Shown here: positions 1 through 8,988 of the stretch, one piece after another
Numbering within the stretch: the first letter of the stretch is position 1
Layout of the letters: every line of letters begins with the position of its first letter
Assembly (NCBI RefSeq): GCF_038003525.1
Contig: NZ_JBBOPI010000001.1
Location: 3,677,045-3,741,044, forward strand
Direction: 5' to 3'
DNA from: Solibacillus sp. FSL H8-0538
Lineage (GTDB): Bacteria; Bacillota; Bacilli; Bacillales_A; Planococcaceae
Length of the DNA: 64,000 bases
Made by a program: the position numbers and the translations under genes
The notes under the pieces: model-generated
Database searches by the model: none
The model's input: the letters and a program-made list of their open reading frames with translations, nothing else
What the model was told of the DNA's origin: nothing

Positions 1-716
1 TCTTCAAGTATGTCGGCTTCTGATTTGCCAAGTGTAATTTGGTTTGAAATTTGATAAACATTTCCTAAATTTTCGCTACCTTCTCCATATATACCCCTAA
101 CAACCATTCCTAATCGTGTCATCATTTGAATTAAAGCATTCATTTGCTTTGACATCGTAAGAGCTGGTAGGTGCATCATGACGGAAGCTCGGAGACCGGT
201 GCCCACATTCGTTGGACAGCTCGTTAAGTAGCCATATCGTTCGTGATAGGCATAGGGTATCTTCCTTCGTAAATAACTATCAATACGACTAGCTGCCTCA
301 TATGCCTCTTCTATTTGCATGCCCGGTGCTAAGCATTGAATGCGAATATGATCTTCTTCATTGACCATGACGCTCATTGCTTCATTGTCCGTTAAAAATA
401 CGGACGCGACTTTTTCATTTTTTGCTAAGTACGGGCTAATTAAGTGTTTTTCTACAAGTATTTGACGCTGTAGAATCGGCATATCTTTAATCGTGAAATA
501 AGAAAAGTGCAGTTGTTCTTCATTTAGTGATAGCAGGGCTTGCATCACCTTATCATTGACTAGCTTAGCCTCTTGCTCTGAAAAGCTAATTGGGAATTTG
601 AGATCGGCTAAATTACGCGCCAGTCGAATACGCGTGCTCATGACAATATCCGTCTGCTGTGCATCTACTATCATCCAGCTCGGAGCGGCATTTGTTAAAA
701 AGTGCTCGATATTCAT
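1..716 (-). CDS. mcsB: Protein-arginine kinase McsB (3'-truncated by window edge)
   Basis: The reading frame runs open from the ATG at 716 to the window edge, about 238 codons of a protein usually near 350-360 residues. Visible motifs are STRIRLARN (about residues 27-35), CPTNVGTGLR (167-176) and a later YGEGSENLGN, all typical of the phosphagen-kinase-like McsB family. McsB phosphorylates arginines, marks proteins for ClpCP and inactivates CtsR. The start overlaps the mcsA stop (ATGA), so the genes are probably translationally coupled in a ctsR-mcsA-mcsB operon; clpC would be expected beyond the edge. The truncation is only the window boundary. Confidence 0.96.
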   Translation of the reverse strand, partial: MNIEHFLTNAAPSWMIVDAQQTDIVMSTRIRLARNLADLKFPISFSEQEAKLVNDKVMQALLSLNEEQLHFSYFTIKDMPILQRQILVEKHLISPYLAKNEKVASVFLTDNEAMSVMVNEEDHIRIQCLAPGMQIEEAYEAASRIDSYLRRKIPYAYHERYGYLTSCPTNVGTGLRASVMMHLPALTMSKQMNALIQMMTRLGMVVRGIYGEGSENLGNVYQISNQITLGKSEADILE

Positions 717-1258
717 TTGAAATCGACACCTCCCGCATGGACTCTGCTTTCTAGCATCCGAATTTCATCTCGCATTTTAGCAGCTTCTTCAAACTGCTCC
801 TCCGCAATCGCCTGTTTCATTTGTTCGCGAATCGCAGCAATTTGTTGTAACCATTGTCCGATATGCAACTGTTCACCATCTGCCTTACCGATGTGCTTCG
901 TTCCTGCTTGTAGTCTCTTTAATACATTAGGAAGCTGATCTCTGAACGTTTCATAACACTGTGCGCAGCCGAACCTCCCTTTATTTAAAAAATGACGATA
1001 CGTAAAACCACAGGACGGGCAAGAGAGTAGTTTTTTGTCCGGATTTTGTTTCTCCTCCTGTACGTTTTTTGGGAATGGTACATTGAGCCAATTCGAAACG
1101 AGCTGTTGAAGGGAAACCGGTTCTTCTTTTACTTCAAATTGAAATGGATGGAATTGCGCTGCGCAAACTTCACAATAATGACGTTCAAACTTTTGACCGC
1201 TTTGAACTTGCGTCACGGTAACATTTGCATGTCTTTGTTTACAATGTTCACATATCAC
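713..1258 (-). CDS. mcsA: McsA, zinc-finger activator of McsB
   Basis: The 181-residue protein has four CxxC pairs: CEHC near residue 3, CEVC near 33, CPSC near 80 and CAQC near 96. A C-terminal UVR-like helical segment follows (about 140-175, with EEQFEEAAKMRDEI). This is the standard McsA layout, in which the Zn-binding protein activates and restrains McsB kinase in the CtsR heat-shock response. It lies between ctsR (12-bp gap) and mcsB (4-bp overlap), so it is co-transcribed and should be CtsR-controlled. Confidence 0.96.
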   Translation of the reverse strand: MICEHCKQRHANVTVTQVQSGQKFERHYCEVCAAQFHPFQFEVKEEPVSLQQLVSNWLNVPFPKNVQEEKQNPDKKLLSCPSCGFTYRHFLNKGRFGCAQCYETFRDQLPNVLKRLQAGTKHIGKADGEQLHIGQWLQQIAAIREQMKQAIAEEQFEEAAKMRDEIRMLESRVHAGGVDFK

Positions 1259-1270
1259 GTGTCAACACCC

Positions 1271-1738
1271 CTATAATTTTTCAAATTTAATTGTTCGCAA
1301 CATCGCTTTTAGTATATATGCTCGAATCTCATCTCGTAGTGGTATTGGCAGGGGTATTGTAGAGCGGTCTATTACTACACGCATTATATTCGCTTCCCGT
1401 TCCGAAATTACATCTTCGTTTAGCAGTCGGTATATCATATGCTCCGCACTCGCTTGTGCAATGCCGTTGCCAACCTGTGCATCCATTTCATCCAGTAAGT
1501 CGGTTCTTGAATGAACGGTTACACGTAAAATTCGGATATAACCACCACCACCACGCTTGCTTTGCACCAAGTAGCCATGTTCTGCTGTAAAACGAGTATT
1601 AATGACGTAATTAATTTGCGACGGTACACAATGAAATTTATCAGCAAGTTCGCTTCGCTTTATTTCAATATACCCTTGTCCTTGTAATTCAATAACATCC
1701 TTCAAATACCCTTCAATAATGTCAGTAATATTCTGCAT
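1271..1738 (-). CDS. ctsR: CtsR, heat-shock class III repressor
   Basis: The 155-residue protein has the usual CtsR length. The N-terminal winged-helix region includes RSELADKFHCVPSQINYVI (about 28-46), and the glycine-rich wing KRGGGGYIRI (about 61-70) contains the arginine-rich temperature-sensing loop. CtsR represses clp genes and its own operon; McsB-dependent inactivation and Clp degradation relieve it. The start is supported by a strong GAGGTGAGG ribosome site 6-8 bases upstream. It is first gene of the operon, with an operator directly upstream (1770-1786), so it is autoregulated. Confidence 0.97.
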   Translation of the reverse strand: MQNITDIIEGYLKDVIELQGQGYIEIKRSELADKFHCVPSQINYVINTRFTAEHGYLVQSKRGGGGYIRILRVTVHSRTDLLDEMDAQVGNGIAQASAEHMIYRLLNEDVISEREANIMRVVIDRSTIPLPIPLRDEIRAYILKAMLRTIKFEKL

Positions 1739-1769
1739 TTTTTTACCTCACCTCATTTGAACGACTGAC

Positions 1770-1786
1770 TTTGACTATCTTTGACT
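1770..1786 (-). promoter_or_regulatory. CtsR operator (heptad direct repeat)
   Basis: On the minus strand the sequence is AGTCAAA-GAT-AGTCAAA, an exact tandem heptad with 3-bp spacing that matches the known CtsR consensus RGTCAAANANRGTCAAA. It lies between the proposed -10 and the ctsR ribosome site, where binding would block transcription. A further AGTCAAA in opposite orientation is at 1799-1805. Confidence 0.93.
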
Positions 1787-1788
1787 TA

Positions 1789-1818
1789 AATATACAATAG
1801 TCAAAAAACGAAATGCAA
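1789..1818 (-). promoter_or_regulatory. Candidate promoter of ctsR-mcsA-mcsB
   Basis: Minus-strand -35 TTGCAT (1813-1818) and -10 TATATT (1789-1794) are separated by 18 bp. The -10 lies just upstream of the CtsR heptad repeat. The spacing and position suit a SigA promoter; the start site is inferred. Confidence 0.55.
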
Positions 1819-1852
1819 ATTATAACTTCTTTGCCAAAAGAACTAACGTGTT

Positions 1853-2030
1853 CATGCGCCTGCTTCGCCCCGACAAGCGCAGAAGAGTCCAAAGTGAAGG
1901 TGTTCTTTGCTTTCAACCCGAAGACAGACCGCGACCTTTAAGGGGCTGGCGTTTTCGACTGGAAGTTGGGTGTACTTATTTGAATATTATCCACATAGTG
2001 AAATTTTATAATTTCCTTCACAATAAAAAA
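1853..2030 (+). repeat. Interspersed repeat R1, copy A (diverged full length)
   Basis: This is one of three related segments; the others are at 18709 and 37550. Shared blocks are a left GCGCC-TGCTT-GCCCCGACA segment, a central inverted region around AGTGAAGG, and a right block with TTATCCACATAG followed by AAATTTTATAATTTCCTT and CAATAAAAAA. A perfect DnaA box TTATCCACA is at 1987-1995. The right A-run joins the U-tract of the next terminator (2033-2060). I do not recognise a named family. Confidence 0.8.
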
Positions 2031-2032
2031 AA

Positions 2033-2060
2033 CAGCAAAACCTGTATTAAGGTTTCACTG
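2033..2060 (-). terminator. Rho-independent terminator of the DUF4870-like gene
   Basis: Inverted arms CAGCAAAACCT and AGGTTTCACTG flank a 6-nt loop. On the minus strand the hairpin is followed by a U-run (2024-2032), which is also the right end of repeat R1 copy A. Confidence 0.85.
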
Positions 2061-2068
2061 CTCACACG

Positions 2069-2374
2069 TTATACCCAACGACCAACAATTGGGTAATTCC
2101 ACGATGTTTCGTTTAGTGCTTTGACAATCCCAATAATCGGGGCAACTACCCACATCAATAGGAACACGATTAAGAATGGAAGGCCAATTATAAAAACGCT
2201 GAAGAAGCCTGAAATTGCTACTAAAATCCCCATCACAATTTGAAATAATAATGCCTGAATAGACAAACGTTTTACCTCTTCATCCGAACTAATTACGAAA
2301 AATAATATCGGTACTAAAAATGGCGCAAAAAACGCACTGGCATGAATAATTACTTTTGACCATTTTAAATCCAT
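2069..2374 (-). CDS. Small DUF4870-like membrane protein
   Basis: The protein is about 101 residues with three hydrophobic segments (roughly residues 8-26, 38-60 and 64-85) and a short C-terminal tail ending NYPIVGRW. The pattern and length resemble DUF4870/YtxG-like small membrane proteins of unknown function; the family call is tentative. An in-frame TTG lies 9 bases further upstream, but GAGAGG sits 9 bases before the ATG at 2374 and supports the shorter start. An R2 repeat occupies its upstream region and a good terminator follows. Confidence 0.7.
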   Translation of the reverse strand: MDLKWSKVIIHASAFFAPFLVPILFFVISSDEEVKRLSIQALLFQIVMGILVAISGFFSVFIIGLPFLIVFLLMWVVAPIIGIVKALNETSWNYPIVGRWV

Positions 2375-2397
2375 GTATATCAACCTCTCATATTTAC

Positions 2398-2490
2398 TTT
2401 TTTTAGTCGTTAAGAAAGTATGACTTTCTTAACGACATAATAAAGGACATCCTCTCGCCCTCTAGTTTGGGGCAAGATGTATCTGTTTAA
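2398..2490 (-). repeat. Interspersed repeat R2, copy 1 (reverse orientation)
   Basis: Read on the minus strand it runs TTAAACAG...CTTGCCCC-loop-GGGCGAG, then GGATGTCC, then a perfect hairpin GTCGTTAAGAAAGT/ACTTTCTTAACGAC, then CTAAAAAAA. This is the only copy in this orientation and one of two not beside a terminator; it lies 5' of the DUF4870-like gene. The second hairpin differs from other copies by paired changes in both arms. Confidence 0.85.
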
Positions 2491-2538
2491 TTTACTACTA
2501 GTTATACGAACTAGTTGCCAAAAAGATTCTAAAAAAAT

Positions 2539-2566
2539 GAGCTACACCAAAATAGTGGCGTAGCTC
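2539..2566 (-). terminator. Rho-independent terminator of the 71-aa membrane protein gene
   Basis: Arms GAGCTACACC and GTGGCGTAGCTC pair strongly. A run of seven U follows on the minus strand (2531-2537). Confidence 0.88.
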
Positions 2567-2574
2567 TACACACA

Positions 2575-2790
2575 TCAATATGGCCCGAAATCATCCGGAC
2601 GATCTTCACCAGCTTGTGGAAATAGGAAATACGAAATAAACGCTGCTAAAACTGCCGCGCCTACTACAATTAACACTTTATTCACTGTTGGAACTTCGTT
2701 GTATTTGTTTACCAGCATAAAACCTGAAGAAACAGCTACGACAATAGACAATGGAATAACAAATTTTAAACGACCTTTATAAAATTTCAT
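2575..2790 (-). CDS. Hypothetical small membrane protein, 71 aa
   Basis: I do not recognise the family. Two hydrophobic segments (about residues 9-26 and 38-57) are joined by a short polar loop, with a basic N terminus (MKFYKGRLKF) and an acidic C-terminal tail ending EDRPDDFGPY. AAAGGAAG precedes the ATG at good spacing, and a terminator follows directly. It looks like a monocistronic gene encoding a two-pass membrane protein. Confidence 0.72.
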   Translation of the reverse strand: MKFYKGRLKFVIPLSIVVAVSSGFMLVNKYNEVPTVNKVLIVVGAAVLAAFISYFLFPQAGEDRPDDFGPY

Positions 2791-2993
2791 ACGTAACTTC
2801 CTTTACTCATATTGGAGAAAATATTTCAACAATCAACATATATTTTACAGTGTTTGAAAATAAAACACAAACTGTACTAAACTTCAATTACCAGACGAAA
2901 TAGTGGTGTTCATTTTGCAAAAACATAGTAAAATAGATAACATACAATTCAATAATATTACTAATTTGAAACTTGTAAGAAACGAGGAAAACG

Positions 2994-4307
2994 ATGATTA
3001 CTTGGCTTTCTAAATCTGCAAAAAATGCAAACAAACCGTTTTTTGAAACGACTAAATTCATCCGAGAAGTCCATCTTGATGTTTCAAAATATCCTGATTT
3101 AAACAAACAGCTCCAATTATTAAAGCTAACAAAAGAGGACTTAGCCATAGTAAAACAACTACAACCACATGCAGGTGAACTGATTCCAGTTATGGTTGAA
3201 CAGTTTTACGCTTCTATTAGTTTAAGTTCTGAGTTAATGACAATTATACAAAATACGACGCGCATTGAGAAATTGAAAGTAACTTTACATAAGCATTTAA
3301 CCGAGATTTTTAATAGTCGCATCGACACTGCGTATATTGAAGAGCGAAAAGTGATTGCTCGTGTTCATGTACGCATCGGCTTAAAATCAAAATGGTATTT
3401 AGCTTCTTTCCAATCCTTAATGACGACCTTTATTGATTTTATTAATACAATAGAAATGCCAAAAGAAGACGCAACAAAAGCCATTAATGCTTTTTCTAAA
3501 TTAATCAACTTTGAACAACAGCTTGTAATCGAAGCTTATGAAAACGAGGAAGAACGTATCCGTAATGAAGCAGAGGAGCTTAAACACTCGCTTGTACATA
3601 CGATTCAAAATACCGCGAAGGAATTAAATGCGATTAGCGAAGAAACAAATGCTTCACTACAGGAAATCGCTGTACAAACAGATGAAATAGCTACAAGTAC
3701 TGTACAAGGCTTAAATTTCGTTGCTGAAACAGAATTAAAATCTTCTGTCGGTAAAGATCATTTACAAACACAAACAAAGTTAATGACGACTGTTCTAGAC
3801 CGTGTCGACGTATTAGAAACATCGATGGCTGCTTTACGTGTTTCTTCAAAAAAAATCTCAGAAATTGTTGGCCTAGTTACGGGCATTGCTGACCAAACAA
3901 ACTTGCTTGCACTGAATGCGTCGATCGAAGCAGCTCGTGCTGGAGAGCATGGCAAAGGCTTTGCTGTCGTTGCCGATGAAGTACGTAAACTTGCAGAGGA
4001 AACGAAAAATGCCGTACAAAACGTGTCACATTTAATTAAAGAAACGGAAAACAATATTGTGAGTATGGCCGATTCTGTTAATAGTGTAGATACACAGGTG
4101 AAAATGAGCGTCGATACCCAACATAGTATAGCCGATTCCTTCAATTCAATTGCGGAGGCCGTATCTGGAATTAAAGAACAGTACATGAGTACTTCCGAAG
4201 ATATCCAAACAATTTCAAATGTAATTACTGAATTGACGCAAGCAGCAACGCTCGTATCGTCATCATCTGATTCTCTTTTACGCGTTGTCCACGAACTAAA
4301 TGATTAA
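2994..4307 (+). CDS. Globin-coupled methyl-accepting chemotaxis protein (HemAT-like)
   Basis: The 437-residue protein has no membrane segment. The N-terminal ~180 residues resemble a sensor globin; RVHVRIGL (about 123-130) would hold the proximal haem histidine, as in HemAT. The C-terminal half is a chemoreceptor signalling domain with the hairpin tip [20 protein letters not shown] and adjoining coiled coils. HemAT-type proteins sense O2 and signal to CheA. The gene faces against its neighbours, with an AGGAAAACG ribosome site. Sequence and length both fit HemAT; ligand identity is inferred from the family. Confidence 0.9.
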   Translation: MITWLSKSAKNANKPFFETTKFIREVHLDVSKYPDLNKQLQLLKLTKEDLAIVKQLQPHAGELIPVMVEQFYASISLSSELMTIIQNTTRIEKLKVTLHKHLTEIFNSRIDTAYIEERKVIARVHVRIGLKSKWYLASFQSLMTTFIDFINTIEMPKEDATKAINAFSKLINFEQQLVIEAYENEEERIRNEAEELKHSLVHTIQNTAKELNAISEETNASLQEIAVQTDEIATSTVQGLNFVAETELKSSVGKDHLQTQTKLMTTVLDRVDVLETSMAALRVSSKKISEIVGLVTGIADQTNLLALNASIEAARAGEHGKGFAVVADEVRKLAEETKNAVQNVSHLIKETENNIVSMADSVNSVDTQVKMSVDTQHSIADSFNSIAEAVSGIKEQYMSTSEDIQTISNVITELTQAATLVSSSSDSLLRVVHELND

Positions 4308-4336
4308 TAAGAAAAGCGTATTCGCGCCAGCTAACA

Positions 4337-4468
4337 CTAGTATTGGAATTTTTTCCTGATCGAAAGGCGGTAGCCGTTAGCAACAAAAACGACACGTCCT
4401 TTGTCCAATTTAACTAACGTCGTGTTAGCCTCATGCACTTTATAAGCGACACGAATACCTCGCCCCAT
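4337..4468 (-). CDS. Possible 43-aa ORF or gene remnant
   Basis: An open frame starting MGRGIRVAYKVHEAN and ending RKKFQY lies just beyond the thioesterase terminator. I see no convincing ribosome site. The composition (basic, beta-strand-like, no membrane segment) looks protein-like rather than random. It could be a small gene, the tail of a lost gene, or chance. Confidence 0.25.
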   Translation of the reverse strand: MGRGIRVAYKVHEANTTLVKLDKGRVVFVANGYRLSIRKKFQY

Positions 4469-4474
4469 CTAATA

Positions 4475-4511
4475 AAAGCTGAGGCTGTGCAAATCGCACA
4501 GCTTCAGCTTT
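4475..4511. terminator. Bidirectional terminator between the HemAT-like and thioesterase genes
   Basis: Arms AAAGCTGAGGCTGTGC and GCACAGCTTCAGCTTT flank a 5-nt loop, with T-rich ends on both sides. It overlaps the last codons of the thioesterase gene. Confidence 0.85.
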
Positions 4512-4992
4512 TTCTCTTCTGCATTAATACCCGTTTCGCTTTACGATGATCTCGGCGTAAAGGGCCTGTTTCAAATAGACGTCGCTCTTCATCTGTTTCT
4601 GGAAAAACTTCTGGGACTGCTGACGGCTTACCTTCATCATTCACTGCGACCATTGTGACGAAAGATTCCGTCGTCAAGCGCTTCTCTCCCGTTTTTAAAT
4701 TACGTGATAAGACATGGACATATACTTCCATTGATGTACGACCTGTACTCGTCACGAGTGCTTCAAACTCTAAGACATCTCCAGCATGCGCGGGTGAAAC
4801 GAAATCTACCGAATCAATCGATGCCGTCACCACTTCACTTTGAGCATGCTTCATTGCTGCAATTGCAGCAATTTCATCAATGTAGGCTAACACCTTTCCT
4901 CCAAAAATCGTGTTATGATGATTTGTATCGGGTGGTAACACTAATCGTGTTTGTATCGTACGTGACTGACCCATTGGCACTGCATTCCCCAT
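4504..4992 (-). CDS. Acyl-CoA thioesterase, hotdog fold
   Basis: The protein is about 162 residues with the 4HBT hotdog pattern: NHHNTIFGGKVLAYIDEIAA near the N terminus (the helix-lining catalytic region), then VDFVSPAHAGD and a SFVTMVAVN strand. It resembles the YkhA/YciA acyl-CoA hydrolases, which cleave acyl-CoA to free acid and CoA. AAGGGG sits 8 bases before the ATG at 4992; the upstream in-frame GTG touches that ribosome site and is rejected. It ends inside the shared terminator. Confidence 0.88.
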   Translation of the reverse strand: MGNAVPMGQSRTIQTRLVLPPDTNHHNTIFGGKVLAYIDEIAAIAAMKHAQSEVVTASIDSVDFVSPAHAGDVLEFEALVTSTGRTSMEVYVHVLSRNLKTGEKRLTTESFVTMVAVNDEGKPSAVPEVFPETDEERRLFETGPLRRDHRKAKRVLMQKRKS

Positions 4993-5078
4993 GTAAGACA
5001 CCCCTTAATTACTATTTATCTCCCTTATGTTACAAGTGAGTCTACTGAAATACAATTGTTTTGCTAAATAATAATCCA

Positions 5079-6506
5079 CTAAAAATTGGTTTTAATCGTA
5101 ATAAATTTTAACTCGGTCATTTCTTCTACTGCATACTGAATGCCTTCACGTCCGTAACCACTCATTTTCACGCCACCATAAGGCATATTATCCACGCGGA
5201 ATGTTGGAATATCATTAATTATAATCGCACCCGCCTCCAGTTCGTCTGCCGCGCGCATTGCATCTGTTAGTACATTCGTGTAAATTCCCGCATTTAAGCC
5301 CAGTTTCGAGTCATTTACAAGTCGAATTGCCTCGTCTAATGTTTCATATGGAACAATTGATACGATTGGCGCGAATGTTTCCTCACACACTATTTTCATA
5401 TCCGGCTGCACATTTGTCATTACAGTTGGTGTACAAATACGGTTTGTAAACTCGGCTCCAGTTGCCACAACCGCACCTTGCATTTTTGCTTCTTCTATCC
5501 ATTTTTTAATACGGGCTACTTCGTCTAGGTTAATCATCACGCTCACGTCTGTGTTTTTATCAAGTGGATCGCCGATTTTTAACTTCTTTGTCTCTTCAAC
5601 AAAGGCTTGTGTAAATTCATCACAAATCGAACTGTGCACATAAATTCGTTGCAGTGAAATACAAACTTGACCCGCAAAACCGAATGCGCCACCGACACAG
5701 CGCTTCACAATTTTTTCAAGCGGCGTAGATGGCTCCACAATGACAGCTGCATTTGAACCAAGCTCTAGGGTAATTTTTCGTAAGCCAATTTTTTCTTTTA
5801 GCTTTAAACCAACCGCACCGCTCCCGGTAAATGTCACTTTTTTTACATGTTTATGCGTTATGAGCGTATCACTTAACTCTCTCCCACCACCTGTGACGAT
5901 TTGTAGTACACCGTCTGGTAAGCCTGCTTCTTTAAAAATTTCGGCCATCACAATTGAACTAAGTGGCGTTTGTGTAGCAGGCTTTAATACAACCGTATTA
6001 CCTGCCGCAAATGCGGGTCCTAGCTTATGCGCCACTAAATTAAACGGAAAATTAAACGGAGAAATTGCGGATACGACACCGAGCGGAATCCGTTTTGTGT
6101 AGCCAATACGGTCCGTTACACCTGGTGCTGCATCTAACGGGATTGTTTCACCCGTCGACTGCTTCGCGGCTTCTGCTGCAAATTGATACGTCGCTATGGT
6201 ACGGTCAATTTCTGCAAGTCCTGCTGACAGCGGTTTCCCTGCTTCCATCGCTATAATTTCTGCAAATTCATCTTTACGGCCGCGCATAATGTCGACTACT
6301 TTATATAAAATCTCTGCACGTTCATACGCAGTTGTTTTTTTGAATAATTGGAATGCTTCATGTGCTCCTTCAATTGCTCGTTCGACATCAGTAGGTGTTG
6401 CCTTCGCTACTTTTGCAATGACTTCACCCGTATATGGCGCTGTTAATTCATAGCTCTCCGCCGTGTTTTCCCAATGCCCATTAATCCAAAGCTTTGTTTC
6501 TTTCAT
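5079..6506 (-). CDS. NAD(P)-dependent aldehyde dehydrogenase (GapN/lactaldehyde type)
   Basis: The 475-residue protein spans the full aldehyde dehydrogenase fold. SPFNFPFNL and KPATQTPL bind the cofactor, FTGSGAVG is the nucleotide glycine motif, LELGSN carries the general-base Glu, and GQVCIS the nucleophile Cys. GSNA-type and FNFPFN signatures place it near non-phosphorylating glyceraldehyde-3-phosphate, lactaldehyde or succinate-semialdehyde dehydrogenases; the substrate is not determinable here. GGAGG 8 bases upstream supports the ATG at 6506 over one five codons earlier. It is separated from the second dehydrogenase by a terminator, so probably has its own promoter. Confidence 0.9.
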   Translation of the reverse strand: MKETKLWINGHWENTAESYELTAPYTGEVIAKVAKATPTDVERAIEGAHEAFQLFKKTTAYERAEILYKVVDIMRGRKDEFAEIIAMEAGKPLSAGLAEIDRTIATYQFAAEAAKQSTGETIPLDAAPGVTDRIGYTKRIPLGVVSAISPFNFPFNLVAHKLGPAFAAGNTVVLKPATQTPLSSIVMAEIFKEAGLPDGVLQIVTGGGRELSDTLITHKHVKKVTFTGSGAVGLKLKEKIGLRKITLELGSNAAVIVEPSTPLEKIVKRCVGGAFGFAGQVCISLQRIYVHSSICDEFTQAFVEETKKLKIGDPLDKNTDVSVMINLDEVARIKKWIEEAKMQGAVVATGAEFTNRICTPTVMTNVQPDMKIVCEETFAPIVSIVPYETLDEAIRLVNDSKLGLNAGIYTNVLTDAMRAADELEAGAIIINDIPTFRVDNMPYGGVKMSGYGREGIQYAVEEMTELKFITIKTNF

Positions 6507-6768
6507 GTGAAATGCCTCCATTTATATTTGTCTTCTATTCCTTCTATTGTGTAGCCTTAAGTTAGCTGAAAAAGTATCCTATAAAATTATCTACTATACC
6601 CAAACCTATTTTTAGTAGATCTTGTAGACCTAAATCCGACATGTTTAGTGCTTGTGTTCAATTAGTGACCTGCATAAAATTTTGAATAATTCATGGATTC
6701 CCTTTTTTCACTCACCCTCCCCGTTTATTCGATTATACGCCTCATTTGTTTCAGTGTGAAAAAAGTAA

Positions 6769-6808
6769 AAGCTGTGCCAATGTGGAATTCCCACTTTTGA
6801 CACAGCTT
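6769..6808 (-). terminator. Rho-independent terminator of the aldehyde dehydrogenase-DUF779 pair
   Basis: Arms AAGCTGTG and CACAGCTT enclose an inner pairing of AATGTGG with CCCACTT. On the minus strand a U-rich run follows. It closes the 8.7-6.8 kb transcription unit. Confidence 0.85.
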
Positions 6809-6813
6809 CTAAA

Positions 6814-7167
6814 TTAATTTAATTCAACTAGCTCTTCTTTGTTAAAAGCACGGGAGCGAGATAAAAAGCGTTTCCCTTCCACACCTTCTAAGGAGAACAT
6901 GCCTCCACGGCCATCGACGACATCGATAATAATTTGTGTATGCTTCCAATAATCAAACTGATTTTTGTGCATGTAAAATGGGCTATCACCAATTTCACCG
7001 AGTAACACGTCCTGATTACCAAGCAGCAAATCGCCGTCCGGATAACACATAGGTGAGGAGCCATCACAGCAGCCGCCTGATTGATGAAACATCACAGGGC
7101 CGTGGCGTTCACGCAGTAGCACAATTAGCTCAAGTGCAGCATCTGTAGCGATGACTCGCTGAACCAT
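6814..7167 (-). CDS. DUF779 family protein, aldehyde dehydrogenase partner
   Basis: The 117-residue protein has a Cys-rich GGCCDGSSPMCY motif (about 32-43) and a conserved DYWKHTQIIIDVV segment, both characteristic of DUF779. Members of this family are typically encoded next to ExaC/AldB-type aldehyde dehydrogenases, as here (21 bases downstream). The cysteines suggest metal or redox chemistry, but no function is established. AGGAGG supports the start. Confidence 0.88.
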   Translation of the reverse strand: MVQRVIATDAALELIVLLRERHGPVMFHQSGGCCDGSSPMCYPDGDLLLGNQDVLLGEIGDSPFYMHKNQFDYWKHTQIIIDVVDGRGGMFSLEGVEGKRFLSRSRAFNKEELVELN

Positions 7168-7188
7168 CTACCTGCACCTCCTCTCATC

Positions 7189-8736
7189 TTAGAAGAAACC
7201 TAGTTTGTTTTCATCATAGCTCACAAGTAGATTTTTCGTTTGCTGATAATGACTTAACATCATTTTATGATTTTCACGTCCAACACCTGACATTTTATAT
7301 CCGCCAAATGCAGCATGTGCTGGGTATGCATGGTAGCAGTTCGTCCACACGCGTCCTGCTTGAATACCCCGACCAAAGCGGTACGCCGTATTCATATCGC
7401 GCGTCCATACACCTGCACCTAAGCCATATAATGTATCATTCGCGATTTCAAGCGCTTCTTCTTTCGTTTTGAAGGTTGTGACAGCCACAACCGGTCCGAA
7501 AATTTCTTCTTGGAAAATACGCATTTTATTATGGCCTTTGAAAACAGTTGGCTTAATGTAGTAGCCATCTGCTAAGTCCCCTTGAAGTTGATTGCGATCG
7601 CCGCCTGTTAAGCATTCAGCGCCTTCTTGCTTACCAATTTCTATATACGATAATATTTTTTCCATCTGCTCTGTTGATGCTTGTGCACCCATCATTGTAC
7701 TCGGATTTAGTGGATTGCCTGTTTGAATAGCTTCAACGCGTTGTAACACACGCTCCATAAACTTGTCATAAATCGATTCTTGAATTAATGCACGGGACGG
7801 ACATGTACATACTTCACCCTGATTTAGTGCGAAAAGTACAAAACCTTCAACCGCTTTATCTAAGAACGCATCGTCTGCTTCAAAAATATCCTCAAAGAAG
7901 ATATTCGGTGATTTCCCACCAAGCTCGAGCGTTGCTGGAATTAAATTTTGTGATGCATATTGCATAATAAGACGACCAGTTGTTGTTTCACCTGTAAACG
8001 CAATTTTGCCAATGCGTGGATTTGACGCAAGTGGCTTTCCTGCTTCTAAACCAAACCCATTTACAATATTTAATACGCCTGGTGGTAATAAATCTTCAAT
8101 TAACTCAGCGAGCACCAAAATCGATACAGGTGTTTGCTCTGCTGGTTTTAGCACAACACAGTTTCCTGCTGCTAATGCTGGTGCAAGCTTCCAAACTGCC
8201 ATTAGTAATGGGAAATTCCAAGGAATAATTTGTCCAACAACACCGATTGGCTCGTGGAAATGATACGCTACTGTGTTATCATCCACTTGGCTTAAACCGC
8301 CCTCTTGTGCTCGTAATGCACCTGCAAAATAACGGAAATGATCAATAGCAAGTGGCAAGTCCGCATTTAATGTTTCTCGAACAGCTTTCCCATTATCCCA
8401 AGTTTCAGCTACAGCCAACACTTCAAGGTTTTGCTCAATACGGTCCGCAATCTTCAGTAAAATATTACTGCGCTCTGTTACAGAAGTTTTACCCCAAGCA
8501 TCTTTTGCCGCATGCGCTGCATCTAATGCAAGTTCAATATCTTCTTCAGTTGAGCGGGCTGCCTGTGTAAAGACTTTACCTGTTACTGGTGTGACATTGT
8601 CAAAGTACTGACCATTCGTCGGTGGTGTCCATTTACCCCCAATGAAGTTGTCGTAACGCGCTTTAAAATTGACAATTGCCCCAGCTGTGTTCGGATTTGC
8701 ATATGCCCCTGTTGAGTTTAGAACTGCTTCTGTCAT
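7189..8736 (-). CDS. Aldehyde dehydrogenase, ExaC/AldB type
   Basis: The roughly 515-residue protein has all catalytic motifs: [42 protein letters not shown] with the general-base Glu, and [11 protein letters not shown] with the nucleophile Cys. Its length, N terminus and CTCPSR signature match the acetaldehyde/long-chain dehydrogenases paired with DUF779. Acetaldehyde oxidation is the likely role. An AAAGGGGAG ribosome site selects the ATG at 8736 over an earlier TTG. Confidence 0.92.
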   Translation of the reverse strand: MTEAVLNSTGAYANPNTAGAIVNFKARYDNFIGGKWTPPTNGQYFDNVTPVTGKVFTQAARSTEEDIELALDAAHAAKDAWGKTSVTERSNILLKIADRIEQNLEVLAVAETWDNGKAVRETLNADLPLAIDHFRYFAGALRAQEGGLSQVDDNTVAYHFHEPIGVVGQIIPWNFPLLMAVWKLAPALAAGNCVVLKPAEQTPVSILVLAELIEDLLPPGVLNIVNGFGLEAGKPLASNPRIGKIAFTGETTTGRLIMQYASQNLIPATLELGGKSPNIFFEDIFEADDAFLDKAVEGFVLFALNQGEVCTCPSRALIQESIYDKFMERVLQRVEAIQTGNPLNPSTMMGAQASTEQMEKILSYIEIGKQEGAECLTGGDRNQLQGDLADGYYIKPTVFKGHNKMRIFQEEIFGPVVAVTTFKTKEEALEIANDTLYGLGAGVWTRDMNTAYRFGRGIQAGRVWTNCYHAYPAHAAFGGYKMSGVGRENHKMMLSHYQQTKNLLVSYDENKLGFF

Positions 8737-8897
8737 TGAAAATTCTCCCCTTTGCACAAAATAGTTTGTCCATACCTTCTAACAAGGCTGCGTGAAAACT
8801 CAGGCTGAAAAACTTTCTATCTGTAAAAAGGTACCTTCTATTAATATATTGACAGAAAACCCATTTTATTTCAATTAATAACCTTCAATTTTCCGAA

Positions 8898-8925
8898 TTT
8901 ACTGTTTTATTTTTTCTGCTATACT
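8898..8925 (+). promoter_or_regulatory. Candidate promoter of the deacetylase gene
   Basis: TTTACT and TATACT are separated by 16 bp, ending 64 bases before the GTG start of the polysaccharide deacetylase. Confidence 0.5.
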
Positions 8926-8988
8926 TGGTACGTATGTTTTATACAACAATATTACTTAAAAATAGAATTTATTGGGGGATATTAGTAC

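Noticed and set aside
1848..2096. 82-codon plus-strand open frame upstream of ctsR
   Set aside because: It lies in repeat R1 and the opposite-strand terminator; similar text in the other R1 copies is not kept in frame.
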